Source: Alphaproteobacteria bacterium
GTDB taxonomy: Bacteria > Pseudomonadota > Alphaproteobacteria > Micropepsales > Micropepsaceae
Reading direction: 5' to 3'
NCBI GenBank assembly: GCA_023259375.1
Contig: JAHFQC010000024.1
Location: 22,733-55,917, forward strand
Length of the DNA stretch: 33,185 nucleotides
The stretch's first letter is position 1. Every line of letters starts with the position of its first letter. The notes beneath the pieces are model-generated. The model was not told the DNA's origin. It ran no database searches and saw only the letters and a list, made by a program, of their open reading frames with translations. The position numbers were made by a program, and so were the translations under genes. Below, in pieces: positions 16,584 to 26,938 of the stretch.

Positions 16584-16631
16584 AAAAAAGTATGGCCCCG
16601 GCAACACACACCCCCACCGCCGGGGCCATAC
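16584..16631 (-). terminator. Rho-independent terminator of the LysR gene
   Basis: A perfect 13-bp stem (GTATGGCCCCGGC at 16590-16602 with its complement at 16619-16631) surrounds a 16-base loop. On the minus strand it is followed immediately by six T residues (16589 to 16584). It lies about 45 bases past the LysR stop and is the clearest terminator in the window. Confidence 0.9.
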
Positions 16632-16677
16632 GTCTTCATTCTGCGGCAAGTGCGAGGTGATCGACCAGGGACGCCCG

Positions 16678-17673
16678 CTACGCCGACTTGGACGATCCCC
16701 GCGCTGCCTTGTGCACTGCGGGCTTCGCGGTTTTGCGGCCGGCCGTATCGCCCGCTTTTGCGGGTCCGGATTTGACCATCTCGATGAGGGCGCGAAGGGC
16801 CGCTGGGATCTGGCGATTGCCGGGATAGTAGAAATAAAACCCTTCGAGACTGGGCGACCATTCTTCCAGCACGCGGATGAGATGCCCTGAACGGATGAAA
16901 AAGTCGGCGGCCGATTCCAGGGTGTAGGCGATTCCAACGCCATTCACGGCGGCGCGAAGTGCCAGGCCGATGTCTCCGACAATCAGATTTCCTTTCACAT
17001 CGATAATGTCGGTCTTGGCCAGCAGGCGCCTCGACGTGCGATTTTTGATGAAGGTCCAATTCACCAATGTCGAGCCGAGCGGCAGGCGGAAGCGAATGCA
17101 GTTGTGCTGCAACAGGTCCTCGGGGACCTTCGGGATCGGGTGCTTGGCAAAATAGGAGGGAGCGGCGACGACGGCGATCGGCATATTGGGAATGACGCGG
17201 ACGGCCGTCATGTCGAGCGCGAGAAATTCCTGGAGCGAGATGCCCGCGTCGAAACCGGCACCAACGATATCGGTCAACCCGTCGGCCCCACCCAATTCGA
17301 GTTCGACGTCAGGATATTTCTCGAGGAATTCGCGCAGGATCGGCGCCAGGATCATTTCGGCCGTGACGGTGGGCGTATGGATCTTCAGCTTGCCCATCGG
17401 CTTCTCGCGCTCGCGCGTCAGGTCGCCGACGGCACTGGAGATCTCTTCGATGGCGGGGCTCACGCGTTCGAGCAGGCGGCGTCCTGCGTCCGTCAGGGCA
17501 ACGCTTCGGGTGGTGCGGTTGAGCAGGCGCACGCCGATCCGTTCTTCGAGCTGGCGCATGCGATGGCTGAGGGCGGACGTCGTCAAGCCCAACTGCTCCG
17601 CCGCTTGGCGAAAGCTCAGGTGCTCGGCGACGGCCGTGAAAACGGAGAGATCGGAAAGGTCAGACCCGCGCAT
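16678..17673 (-). CDS. LysR-family transcriptional regulator with basic C-terminal tail
   Basis: 331 residues. The winged helix-turn-helix is at residues 5-65 (FRQAAEQLGLTTSALSHRMR, then RLLNRTTRSVALTDAG), followed by a LysR substrate-binding domain. The frame extends to 17706, but the ATG at 17673 has a strong AAAGGA site 8 bases upstream. The last 25-30 residues are rich in Lys, Ala, Ser and Arg (for example AGRKTAKPAVHKAARG), an extension unusual for this family. The gene is divergent from the efflux operon starting at 17877, the classic arrangement for a LysR regulator and its target. A repeated motif in the divergent region is a candidate binding site. Confidence 0.93.
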   Translation of the reverse strand: MRGSDLSDLSVFTAVAEHLSFRQAAEQLGLTTSALSHRMRQLEERIGVRLLNRTTRSVALTDAGRRLLERVSPAIEEISSAVGDLTREREKPMGKLKIHTPTVTAEMILAPILREFLEKYPDVELELGGADGLTDIVGAGFDAGISLQEFLALDMTAVRVIPNMPIAVVAAPSYFAKHPIPKVPEDLLQHNCIRFRLPLGSTLVNWTFIKNRTSRRLLAKTDIIDVKGNLIVGDIGLALRAAVNGVGIAYTLESAADFFIRSGHLIRVLEEWSPSLEGFYFYYPGNRQIPAALRALIEMVKSGPAKAGDTAGRKTAKPAVHKAARGSSKSA

Positions 17674-17676
17674 TGC

Positions 17677-17692
17677 TGAGTCCTTTTCAATA
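17677..17692. promoter_or_regulatory. Candidate LysR site 1 (TGAGTCCnnnTCAATA)
   Basis: TGAGTCCTTTTCAATA overlaps the ribosome site of the LysR gene. The same pattern recurs at 17751, exactly 74 bases away (about seven helical turns), which fits autoregulation by a LysR dimer pair. Confidence 0.4.
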
Positions 17693-17749
17693 AAGCGACG
17701 GACCATAGAATTGTCGGATTAAGCAATCGTCAAGTGCGGTACGGAATTG

Positions 17750-17766
17750 TTGAGTCCGCCTCAATA
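17750..17766. promoter_or_regulatory. Candidate LysR site 2 (TTGAG-N5-CTCAA)
   Basis: TTGAG (17750-17754) and CTCAA (17760-17764) form a perfect interrupted palindrome. With the next two bases the site repeats the TGAGTCCnnnTCAATA pattern seen at 17677. It includes a T-N11-A arrangement typical of LysR boxes. Confidence 0.45.
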
Positions 17767-17876
17767 GCCACTGTGCTGCGAGCGCCTTTTTTGCAGTGCC
17801 TGCTTCAGACTATACGGCCCGGCCGTTTGGGCAACGTGTTTCCATCCACGAAACCGTGTTCGGTCTTGAGGCATTC

Positions 17877-19304
17877 ATGCGACGTCCAGTTTCCGCCTTA
17901 TATGTGAGTACCGCGCTGGCACTCGTTCTTGGCGCGTGCGCGCCCGATCTCGGCCCCAAACCGGAACTCATGAAAACCAATGAAGTCGCAGCGGATCAGA
18001 GTCTCGCCGCGCCGGCATCGTCCTGGCCGGAAGAGGTGTGGTGGAAGGCTTATGGCGATCCGCAGCTCGATGGGCTGATCGACGATGCGCTGAAGGACGC
18101 GCCGGATTTGAAGATGGCCGCAGCGCGCGTGCGCGGCATGGCGGCGATGGCCGATATCTCCGAATCCTTCCTGTGGCCGACCGTGACCGGCAGCGGCATG
18201 TTGCAGGAAACGAAAATGACCCAGAATTTGGGATTTCCCGAGCCGTTCAAGGCGGCGCTGCCCAAGGGCTATCACAACGCCGCCATGGTCGCCGTTGGGA
18301 TCGACTATCAGCTCGATTTCTTTGGCAAGAACCACGCCGCGCTCAACGAAGCGCTGTCGAATGTCGAAGCCGCCAAGGCCGACGAGGCGGCCGCGCGACT
18401 GCAGATATCGACCGGCGTTGCCAGCATGTACGCGCTGCTGCAGCAGTTGTTCGTCGACCAAAGCATGGCCGATGATGCCGTACTGGTGCGCCGGAAAGGC
18501 GCCGATCTGGTTGATAGCCGCTTCCAGCGCGGTCTCGAAAACGAGGCTTCGCGCAGCCAGGCGCTGGCGCAACTCGAAGCCGCCAAGGTCCATGCCGAAG
18601 CGGTCGCTGCCGCCATTGCGAAGGTTCAACACGGTTTGGCGGCGTTGATCGGCAAGGGGCCGGATTATGGTCTCAAGATCACAGCCGCGAAGGGGCGAAC
18701 CTTGCGCAGCAACGGCTTGCCGGGCGCGTTGGCGGCCGATTTGATTGGGCGTCGTCCCGATTTGGTTGCGGCGCGGCGCCTGACCGAAGCCGCGTCTTCG
18801 GGGATCGACGTCGCCAATGCGAATTTCTATCCCAATGTCGATCTGACCGGGATGGCTGGCCTTGGGACGCTGGATGCGAAGTACCTGCTCAAGACTTCGT
18901 CCGAGATCGCGTCTTTCGGTCCGGCGGTTCATCTGCCGATTTTCGATTACGGCCGCAATACCGGCATTTATCGCGCGGCGCGTGCGAAATACGATGCCGC
19001 CGTGGCGCTCTACGACCGCACCTTGACGAACGCTCTGCGCGACGTTGCCGACGCCTATTCCGACCGGCGCGCGATCGAAGGGCAACTCGCCCATGGCCGC
19101 GCTTCGCTGGCGCAGAGCGAGAACGCCTATCGCGTCATCAATGTTCGCTACAAGGCCGGTATGGCGCCCTATATCGACGTGCTGACCGTGGAGAACTTGT
19201 TGATCCAGCAGCGCACCGCCGTCGCCGATCTGGAAGCGCAAGCATTCAGCTATGACATCGCGTTGGTCCGCGCCCTCGGCGGCGGATACGCCGTAAAGAA
19301 GTGA
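17877..19304 (+). CDS. NodT-family outer-membrane efflux lipoprotein
   Basis: 475 residues. The start at 17877 gives a lipoprotein signal with lipobox LGAC (Cys at about residue 20); the frame continues upstream to 17796 but that part is not signal-like. Two outer-membrane efflux protein (TolC-like) repeats are evident, with the family segments WWKAYGDPQLDGLI early, GRRPDLVAARRLTEAA in the middle and the late RYKAGMAPYIDVLTVE. It forms the outer-membrane channel of a tripartite pump. The stop overlaps a GTG that could begin the adaptor gene, and the adaptor ATG is 8 bases on, so the genes are an operon. It may also serve the RND pump at 23756, which lacks its own channel. Confidence 0.92.
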   Translation: MRRPVSALYVSTALALVLGACAPDLGPKPELMKTNEVAADQSLAAPASSWPEEVWWKAYGDPQLDGLIDDALKDAPDLKMAAARVRGMAAMADISESFLWPTVTGSGMLQETKMTQNLGFPEPFKAALPKGYHNAAMVAVGIDYQLDFFGKNHAALNEALSNVEAAKADEAAARLQISTGVASMYALLQQLFVDQSMADDAVLVRRKGADLVDSRFQRGLENEASRSQALAQLEAAKVHAEAVAAAIAKVQHGLAALIGKGPDYGLKITAAKGRTLRSNGLPGALAADLIGRRPDLVAARRLTEAASSGIDVANANFYPNVDLTGMAGLGTLDAKYLLKTSSEIASFGPAVHLPIFDYGRNTGIYRAARAKYDAAVALYDRTLTNALRDVADAYSDRRAIEGQLAHGRASLAQSENAYRVINVRYKAGMAPYIDVLTVENLLIQQRTAVADLEAQAFSYDIALVRALGGGYAVKK

Positions 19305-19312
19305 GGAACGAG

Positions 19313-20290
19313 ATGCAGACCAACACGAATTCGGGCAATCGCAAAAAGCTGTTCGTCCTCCTCGGCGCGGGTGCCGGGGCACTCGCGCTCGGTGCCGGAG
19401 CCTGGTGGTGGCTGGTCGGATCGAATTACGTTTCGACCGATAACGCCTATGTTTCCGTATCGTCCGCTATCGTTACGCCCTTGACCACCGGGCGCGTGGA
19501 AGTGGTGCGCGTCGACAATGCCGCGGTCGTGCACAAGGGCGACATTCTCCTCACGATCGATCCGGCCGATGCGCAGCTCGCGCTCAACAGTGCGCAAGCG
19601 GCCTATGGAGCGACGTGGCGCAAGGTCCAGACATATTTTGCACAGGTCGAGGCGCGTCGTGCCGATTACGAGCGCACCAAGCTCGATTACCAGCGGCGCG
19701 TGAAGATCCAGGGCACCGGGGCGATGTCGAACGAGGAGTTCACGTCGGTCAAGGCGGCGTATGAAGCGGCGGAAGCGGCACTGCGTGCGGCCGAGGCGTT
19801 GACCGACAACACCGATGTCGAGCACCACCCCGAGGTCATGGCCGCCAAGGCGCAGCTCGATACCGCCAAGCTGAATCTGTCGCGTACGGCTATTCGTTCG
19901 CCGGTCGATGGCGTGGTAACGCAGCGTGTAGTCCAGGTGGGCCAGATGGCTGCAGCCGGACGGCCGGTGATGACCATCGTTCCGGTGCAGGACGTCTACG
20001 TCGATGCCAATTACAAGGAAGACCAGCTCGCCAAGGTGCGTCCCGGCCAGCCGGTGGAATTGACCTCGGACTTGTATGGCTCGTCGGTGAAATTCCACGG
20101 CACCGTGACGGGGCTCAGCGGCGGCACCGGCGCGGCGTTCTCGATCATTCCGGCCCAGAACGCGACCGGCAACTGGATCAAGGTGGTGCAACGCGTGCCG
20201 GTACGCATTGCGCTCGACGCTGCCGATCTCAAGGAGCATCCGCTCCGGGTCGGGCTGTCCATGAACGCGACCATTGACGTTTCGAAATAG
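19313..20290 (+). CDS. EmrA/HlyD-type membrane-fusion protein
   Basis: 325 residues with one N-terminal membrane anchor (about residues 12-32, KLFVLLGAGAGALALGAGAW region). It is followed by the EmrA signature NYVSTDNAYV, a biotinyl-lipoyl half-motif (GRVEVVRVDNAAVVHKGDIL), a coiled-coil hairpin, and the second lipoyl half (IRSPVDGVVTQRVVQVGQ). It joins the DHA2 permease to the outer-membrane channel. The ATG at 19313 is chosen because AGGA lies just before it; a GTG at 19301 is the alternative. The permease gene starts 12 bases downstream. Confidence 0.92.
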   Translation: MQTNTNSGNRKKLFVLLGAGAGALALGAGAWWWLVGSNYVSTDNAYVSVSSAIVTPLTTGRVEVVRVDNAAVVHKGDILLTIDPADAQLALNSAQAAYGATWRKVQTYFAQVEARRADYERTKLDYQRRVKIQGTGAMSNEEFTSVKAAYEAAEAALRAAEALTDNTDVEHHPEVMAAKAQLDTAKLNLSRTAIRSPVDGVVTQRVVQVGQMAAAGRPVMTIVPVQDVYVDANYKEDQLAKVRPGQPVELTSDLYGSSVKFHGTVTGLSGGTGAAFSIIPAQNATGNWIKVVQRVPVRIALDAADLKEHPLRVGLSMNATIDVSK

Positions 20291-20302
20291 CGGAGCAGGG
20301 TC

Positions 20303-21850
20303 TTGAGCGTCGCTGCGAGCGCCCATCCGGGTGCAAAAGAGCTGCACGGTATCGGCCTGTGGGCTTTGATCATCGTGCTGTCGATGGCCAATTTCTTGGC
20401 CTTTCTCGACACCACGATTGCCAACGTGCTGGTCGGCACCATTGCTGGATCGCTGGCGACGTCGCCGTCCAACGGCACCTGGGTAATCACCGGCTACGCC
20501 GTTGCGGAAGCGATCATGGTGCCGCTGACGAGCTGGCTGATCGGCCGTTTCGGTGCGGTTCGCACCTTCGTCACCTGCATCGTCGGCTTCGGCGTTTTCT
20601 CGCTGCTGTGCGGCATGGCGACCAGCCTGCCGATGCTGATTTTCTTCCGGGTATGCCTCGGCATCTGCGGCGGCCCGATGATCCCGATTTCGCAGACCTT
20701 GCTCTTGAAGATCACGCCGTCGCGCAGCATCGGCACCGCCTTGACCATCTGGTCGATCGGCTCCGTTCTGGCGCCCGCGATAGGCCCGGTGATCGGCGGA
20801 CTGATCGGCGACAACGTCTATTGGGGCTGGGCATTCTACTTCAAGGTGCCGCTGTCGTTCGGGATCGCCTTCCTGGCGTGGACGATGCTCAAGGAGCACG
20901 AAACGGACCCGGTCAAAGACAAGGTGGACTTTGTCGGACTGGGTCTACTCGTCGTGTGGGTCGGCGCGCTGCAGATCATGCTGGGCAACGGCCAGGACAT
21001 GGACTGGTTCAATTCCGATTTCATCGTCGTCCTCCTGATCATCGCCGTTCTTGGTTTCCTGTGCTTTGCCATCTGGGAGTACACCGACAAAAAGCCGATT
21101 GTCGATTTGCGCATCTTCCAAAATCGTACCTTTGCCGTGTCGATGGTGGTGGTCGGTCTTGCGTTCGGCTGCATGTTCGGTGCGATCGTGCTGGTGCCGA
21201 TGTGGCTGCAGGGCGCGATGGGCTACACGTCGACGTGGGCCGGCTATAATGCGGCCTGGGCGGGCGTCACGATGATCTTGGCGGCGCCGATCACCGGGTG
21301 GCTGACGGCACGCCTCGATATCCGGGCCGTGGTCTTTCTCGGTCTCTTGCTGTCGGCGGCGTCGGACTTGATGCGCGTCGGCTACAACGACCAGATCACG
21401 TTCTGGCAATTGATGTGGCCGCAATTGATCTTCGGTTTCGGCATGGTGATGACCATGGTTCCGCTGGTCGAGATGTCGACCGCGAACCTGCCGGACAAGG
21501 ACATTGCCAACGGCTCGGGCCAGTTCAATTTCATCCGCACGCTGGCGACGGCCATCGCGACCGCCGTGGTCGTGGCGCAATGGAACGACAACATCAAATC
21601 GTCCAAAGACCAGCTCGTCAACGCGATGCACGACACGTCGTGGATCATGCAAACGGCGCAGGATTTCGGCATCGACAAGGAGCCGGTCCGTTTTGCGCTC
21701 GATCAGATCACGATGGGGCAGAGCGTCATGCAGGCCACCAACAACACGTTCCTGACATTGGGGATATTGACGCTCGTCGCCGGAGCACTCGTCTGGGCCG
21801 CTCCCAAGCCGCCGAAACGCGATCCCAACAAGATCGTCGTGGGGCATTGA
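20303..21850 (+). CDS. DHA2-family MFS drug permease (EmrB/QacA type)
   Basis: 515 residues with about 14 membrane segments. DHA2 motifs are visible: FLDTTIANV in helix 1 (motif D1) and SVLAPAIGPVIGG in helix 5 (antiporter motif C). The start is a TTG at 20303 with GGAG/AGGG upstream; the next in-frame ATG falls inside helix 1 and would remove it. It is the proton-driven permease of the tripartite pump encoded with the two preceding genes. Substrates cannot be read from the sequence; the family handles hydrophobic toxicants and some fatty-acid-like compounds. The LysR regulator upstream is the likely controller. Confidence 0.92.
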   Translation: MSVAASAHPGAKELHGIGLWALIIVLSMANFLAFLDTTIANVLVGTIAGSLATSPSNGTWVITGYAVAEAIMVPLTSWLIGRFGAVRTFVTCIVGFGVFSLLCGMATSLPMLIFFRVCLGICGGPMIPISQTLLLKITPSRSIGTALTIWSIGSVLAPAIGPVIGGLIGDNVYWGWAFYFKVPLSFGIAFLAWTMLKEHETDPVKDKVDFVGLGLLVVWVGALQIMLGNGQDMDWFNSDFIVVLLIIAVLGFLCFAIWEYTDKKPIVDLRIFQNRTFAVSMVVVGLAFGCMFGAIVLVPMWLQGAMGYTSTWAGYNAAWAGVTMILAAPITGWLTARLDIRAVVFLGLLLSAASDLMRVGYNDQITFWQLMWPQLIFGFGMVMTMVPLVEMSTANLPDKDIANGSGQFNFIRTLATAIATAVVVAQWNDNIKSSKDQLVNAMHDTSWIMQTAQDFGIDKEPVRFALDQITMGQSVMQATNNTFLTLGILTLVAGALVWAAPKPPKRDPNKIVVGH

Positions 21851-21870
21851 CGGTGTTCGAAAGGCCGTAG

Positions 21871-23582
<1,712 letters not shown>

Positions 23583-23632
23583 ACGTTTCTCCCGTTCACT
23601 TCATTTCGTATTTGGAACAAGCGAATTGTCAC

Positions 23633-23660
23633 TTGTCGAATAAGAAGTATCCCGTATATC
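23633..23660 (+). promoter_or_regulatory. Possible promoter of the RND operon
   Basis: TTGTCG (23633-23638) and TATATC (23655-23660) are separated by 16 bases. Transcription would start close to the palindrome at 23670, an arrangement suited to repression. Confidence 0.35.
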
Positions 23661-23669
23661 ACATTCGCG

Positions 23670-23685
23670 GACGTACCGGTCAGTC
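23670..23685. promoter_or_regulatory. Candidate TetR operator (GACGTACCGGTCAGTC)
   Basis: The 16-mer is palindromic at 12 of 16 positions (GAC-NN-ACCGGT-NN-GTC). It lies in the divergent region between the TetR gene and the RND permease gene, just after a possible promoter. Confidence 0.5.
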
Positions 23686-23755
23686 ACATTATGCACAACG
23701 CTCAGTTTTCTTTTGACGCAAGGGCAGTTCCCGTCCCGAACGGCAGGCGGCGCTC

Positions 23756-26700
23756 ATGAATGCAATCGTCCGCGTGGCGCTGGAGCGCCCGTACACCTTT
23801 ATTGTCATGGCGCTGTTGATCCTGATCGTCGGGCCGCTGGCGGCGATGCGGACGCCGACCGATATCTTCCCTAACATCGGCGTGCCGGTGATCGGCGTCG
23901 CCTTCCAATACACCGGTCTGTCGCCCGATGAGATGAGCGGGCGCGTGATCACGCCCTACGAGCGCGTGCTGACCACGACCGTCAACGATATCGAACACAT
24001 CGAAAGCACGTCGCTGCCGGGCATGGGAATCGTCAAAATCTACTTCCAGCCCAACGTCGATATCCGCACCGCGACGGCGCAGGTCACTTCGATTTCGCAG
24101 ACCATCCTGAAGAACTTGCCGCCCGGTTCGACGCCGCCGCTGATCCTCAACTACAACGCCTCCACCGTGCCGATCCTGCAGCTCGCGAGTTCGGGCTTGC
24201 CCGAGCAGAAGGTGCTGGACCTGACGCAGAATTTCGCCCGGCCCATTCTTGCCACCGTTCCCGGCGCCGCAATTCCTTATTCTTATGGCGGTCGCGTGCG
24301 GCAGGTGCAGGTCGATCTCGATCCCCAGGCGCTGCAGGCCAAAGGTTTGTCGGCGCAGGATGTCGGCAATGCCATCGCGGCGCAGAACCAGATCACGCCC
24401 TCTGGCACCGTCAAAATCGGCGCGCAGCAATACACGGTGAAGCTCAACAACGCCGCGCAAACCATCCAGGACCTCAACAATCTGCCGGTCAAAACGGTCA
24501 ACGGTGCCGTGGTCTATCTGCGCGATGTCGGTTATGTGCATGACGGCGCACCGCCGCAGCAGAGCCTCGTTCACGTTAACGGCGAGCGGGCGGTGCTGAC
24601 CACGATCCTCAAGACCGGTGCCGCCTCAACCCTCGATGTCGTGCAGGGCGTCAAGGACGCGCTGCCGAAAATTCTCGAAACCATGCCGCCATCGTTCAAG
24701 CTCACGCCGCTGAACGATCAGTCGCTGTTCGTGACCGCCGCGATCTCCGGCGTGGTGCGCGAAGGCATCATCGCGGCGGCGCTGACCAGCCTGATGATCC
24801 TGTTGTTCCTCGGCAGTTGGCGTTCCACCGTGATCATCGCGACCTCGATTCCGCTCGCGATCCTGGCAGCGCTGGCCGCGCTGTCGGCGATGGGGCAGAC
24901 GCTGAACATCATGACTCTTGGCGGCTTGGCGCTCGCCATCGGCATCCTGGTCGACGACGCCACCGTGACGATCGAAAACGTCAACTGGCATCTCGAGCAG
25001 GGCAAGCCGGTGCGGCAGGCGATCCTCGACGGCGCCCAGCAGATCGTGACGCCGGCCTTCGTCTCGCTGCTCTGCATCTGCATCGTGTTCGTGCCGATGT
25101 TCTCGCTCACCGGCGTCGCCGGCTATCTCTTCGTGCCGATGGCCGAGGCGGTGATGTTCGCGATGGCCGCCTCGTTCATCCTGTCGCGCACCCTGGTGCC
25201 GACCATGGCGATGTATCTGTTGAAGCCGCATGCTGCCGAAGCGCACATCGCGCGTTCCAGAAAACCCGGGCCGCTCACGCGTTTCCAGCAAGGCTTTACC
25301 CGGCGTTTCGAGCACGTGCGCGAGGGCTATCGCAATCTCCTCGCCATGGCGATGGCGCATCGCGCAATGTTCGTCGCCGGATTCATGGCCGTGGTGGCGC
25401 TGTCGTTCGCGCTGGTGCCGTTCCTCGGCTCCAACTTCTTCCCGTCGGTCGATTCCGGCCAGATCACCATTCATGCACGTCCGCCGGTCGGTACGCGGCT
25501 GGAGCAGTCGGCGGCGATCTTCGGAAATATCGAGAAGGTGATCCGCGCCACGATTCCGCCGAAGGAATTGTCGTCGATCGTCGACAATCTCGGCCTGCCG
25601 ACCAGTTCGATCAACACCATCTACAACAACTCCGGTTTGATCGGCTATCAGGACGGCGACATCTATATCAGTCTCAACGGCAACCATCACGCCACCGCCG
25701 ATTACGTGCGTCGCTTGCGCGAGCGCTTGCCGGCGGCATTTCCGGGCGTGCAGTTCTCCTTCCTGCCGGCCGATATCGTCAGCCAGATCCTGAATTTCGG
25801 TTCGCCGGCGCCGATCGACGTGCAGATCGCCGGTCCCAAGCTGGAGGCCAATCAGAAATACGCGGCGATGTTCCTGCGCAAGCTGCGCGCCGTGCGCGGG
25901 GTCGCCGACGCCCGTATCCAGCAATCGCAGGATAATCCGCAGCTTCGTGTCGACGTCGACCGTTCGCGCATCGCCGGACTCGGTCTCACCGAACGCGACG
26001 TCACCAACAGCCTGACCACCTCGCTCGCCGGCTCGTCGCAGGTCGCGCCGACCTTCTGGCTCGATCCCAAGAGTGGCGTCTCTTACCCGATCGTGGCGCA
26101 GATGCCGGAATATGAGGTTTCGTCGCTGTCATCGCTGTCGAATGTGCCGATCACCGGCGCCAACGGCGGCTTGCAGGTGCTCGGCGGCCTGGCGCGCATC
26201 AGCCGCGAGACGTCGAGCGCCGTGGTCTCGCATTACAATGTGCGGCCGGTGGTCGATCTCTATGCCGCCAACCAGGACCGCGATCTCGGCGGCATCACCG
26301 CCGACGTGAAGAAGCTGATCGCCGACACCAAAGCCGATGTGCCCAAGGGCGCCACCGTGACGTTGCGCGGGCAGGCGGTGACCATGGATACGGCCTTCAC
26401 CAATCTCTATTTCGGCATCTTGGCGGCGCTGGTGCTGATCTATTTATTGATCGTGGTGAACTTCCAGTCTTGGCTCGATCCGTTCGTCATCATCACCGCG
26501 TTGCCGGCGGCGTTGGCGGGCATCGTCTGGATGTTGTTCGTCACCGGCACCACGCTGTCGGTTCCGGCACTCACCGGCGCGATCATGTGCATGGGCGTCG
26601 GCACCGCCAATTCGATCTTGGTTGTCAGTTTTGCCCGTGAGCGGCTGGCGGCGACCGGCAATGCGGCGATTGCTGCGATGGAAGCGGGGCTCACCCGTTT

Positions 26701-26938
26701 CCGCCCGGTTCTGATGACGGCGCTCGCCATGATCATCGGCATGGCGCCGATGGCGCTCGGACTGGGTGAGGGCGGCGAGCAGAATGCGCCGCTGGGCCGG
26801 GCGGTGATCGGCGGCCTGATTTTCGCGACCACGGCGACGCTGATTTTCGTGCCGGTGGTGTTCAGCATCGTCCACGGCCGCCGTTCGCCGGCGGCCCGTG
26901 CGGTGCCACGGTCTTCGACGGGAGAAGCGTATGCCTGA
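23756..26938 (+). CDS. RND efflux permease
   Basis: 1060 residues with the RND plan: helix 1 at about 13-32, a large periplasmic loop, helices 2-6, a second loop and helices 7-12. Proton-relay aspartates D400 and D401 lie in LAIGILVDDATVTIENV. The later Arg and Thr equivalents are in FRPVLMTAL. The position matching AcrB Lys940 appears to be Ala951 (GTANSIL against SAKNAIL in AcrB), by eye. It exports small toxic molecules with its membrane-fusion partner, whose start overlaps this gene's end by 8 bp. No outer-membrane channel gene is in this operon. The divergent TetR regulator is the likely repressor. Confidence 0.95.
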   Translation: MNAIVRVALERPYTFIVMALLILIVGPLAAMRTPTDIFPNIGVPVIGVAFQYTGLSPDEMSGRVITPYERVLTTTVNDIEHIESTSLPGMGIVKIYFQPNVDIRTATAQVTSISQTILKNLPPGSTPPLILNYNASTVPILQLASSGLPEQKVLDLTQNFARPILATVPGAAIPYSYGGRVRQVQVDLDPQALQAKGLSAQDVGNAIAAQNQITPSGTVKIGAQQYTVKLNNAAQTIQDLNNLPVKTVNGAVVYLRDVGYVHDGAPPQQSLVHVNGERAVLTTILKTGAASTLDVVQGVKDALPKILETMPPSFKLTPLNDQSLFVTAAISGVVREGIIAAALTSLMILLFLGSWRSTVIIATSIPLAILAALAALSAMGQTLNIMTLGGLALAIGILVDDATVTIENVNWHLEQGKPVRQAILDGAQQIVTPAFVSLLCICIVFVPMFSLTGVAGYLFVPMAEAVMFAMAASFILSRTLVPTMAMYLLKPHAAEAHIARSRKPGPLTRFQQGFTRRFEHVREGYRNLLAMAMAHRAMFVAGFMAVVALSFALVPFLGSNFFPSVDSGQITIHARPPVGTRLEQSAAIFGNIEKVIRATIPPKELSSIVDNLGLPTSSINTIYNNSGLIGYQDGDIYISLNGNHHATADYVRRLRERLPAAFPGVQFSFLPADIVSQILNFGSPAPIDVQIAGPKLEANQKYAAMFLRKLRAVRGVADARIQQSQDNPQLRVDVDRSRIAGLGLTERDVTNSLTTSLAGSSQVAPTFWLDPKSGVSYPIVAQMPEYEVSSLSSLSNVPITGANGGLQVLGGLARISRETSSAVVSHYNVRPVVDLYAANQDRDLGGITADVKKLIADTKADVPKGATVTLRGQAVTMDTAFTNLYFGILAALVLIYLLIVVNFQSWLDPFVIITALPAALAGIVWMLFVTGTTLSVPALTGAIMCMGVGTANSILVVSFARERLAATGNAAIAAMEAGLTRFRPVLMTALAMIIGMAPMALGLGEGGEQNAPLGRAVIGGLIFATTATLIFVPVVFSIVHGRRSPAARAVPRSSTGEAYA

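Noticed and set aside
19250..20899. 549-codon minus-strand frame across the efflux genes
   Set aside because: Runs opposite two well-supported genes and shows only shadow-type composition.
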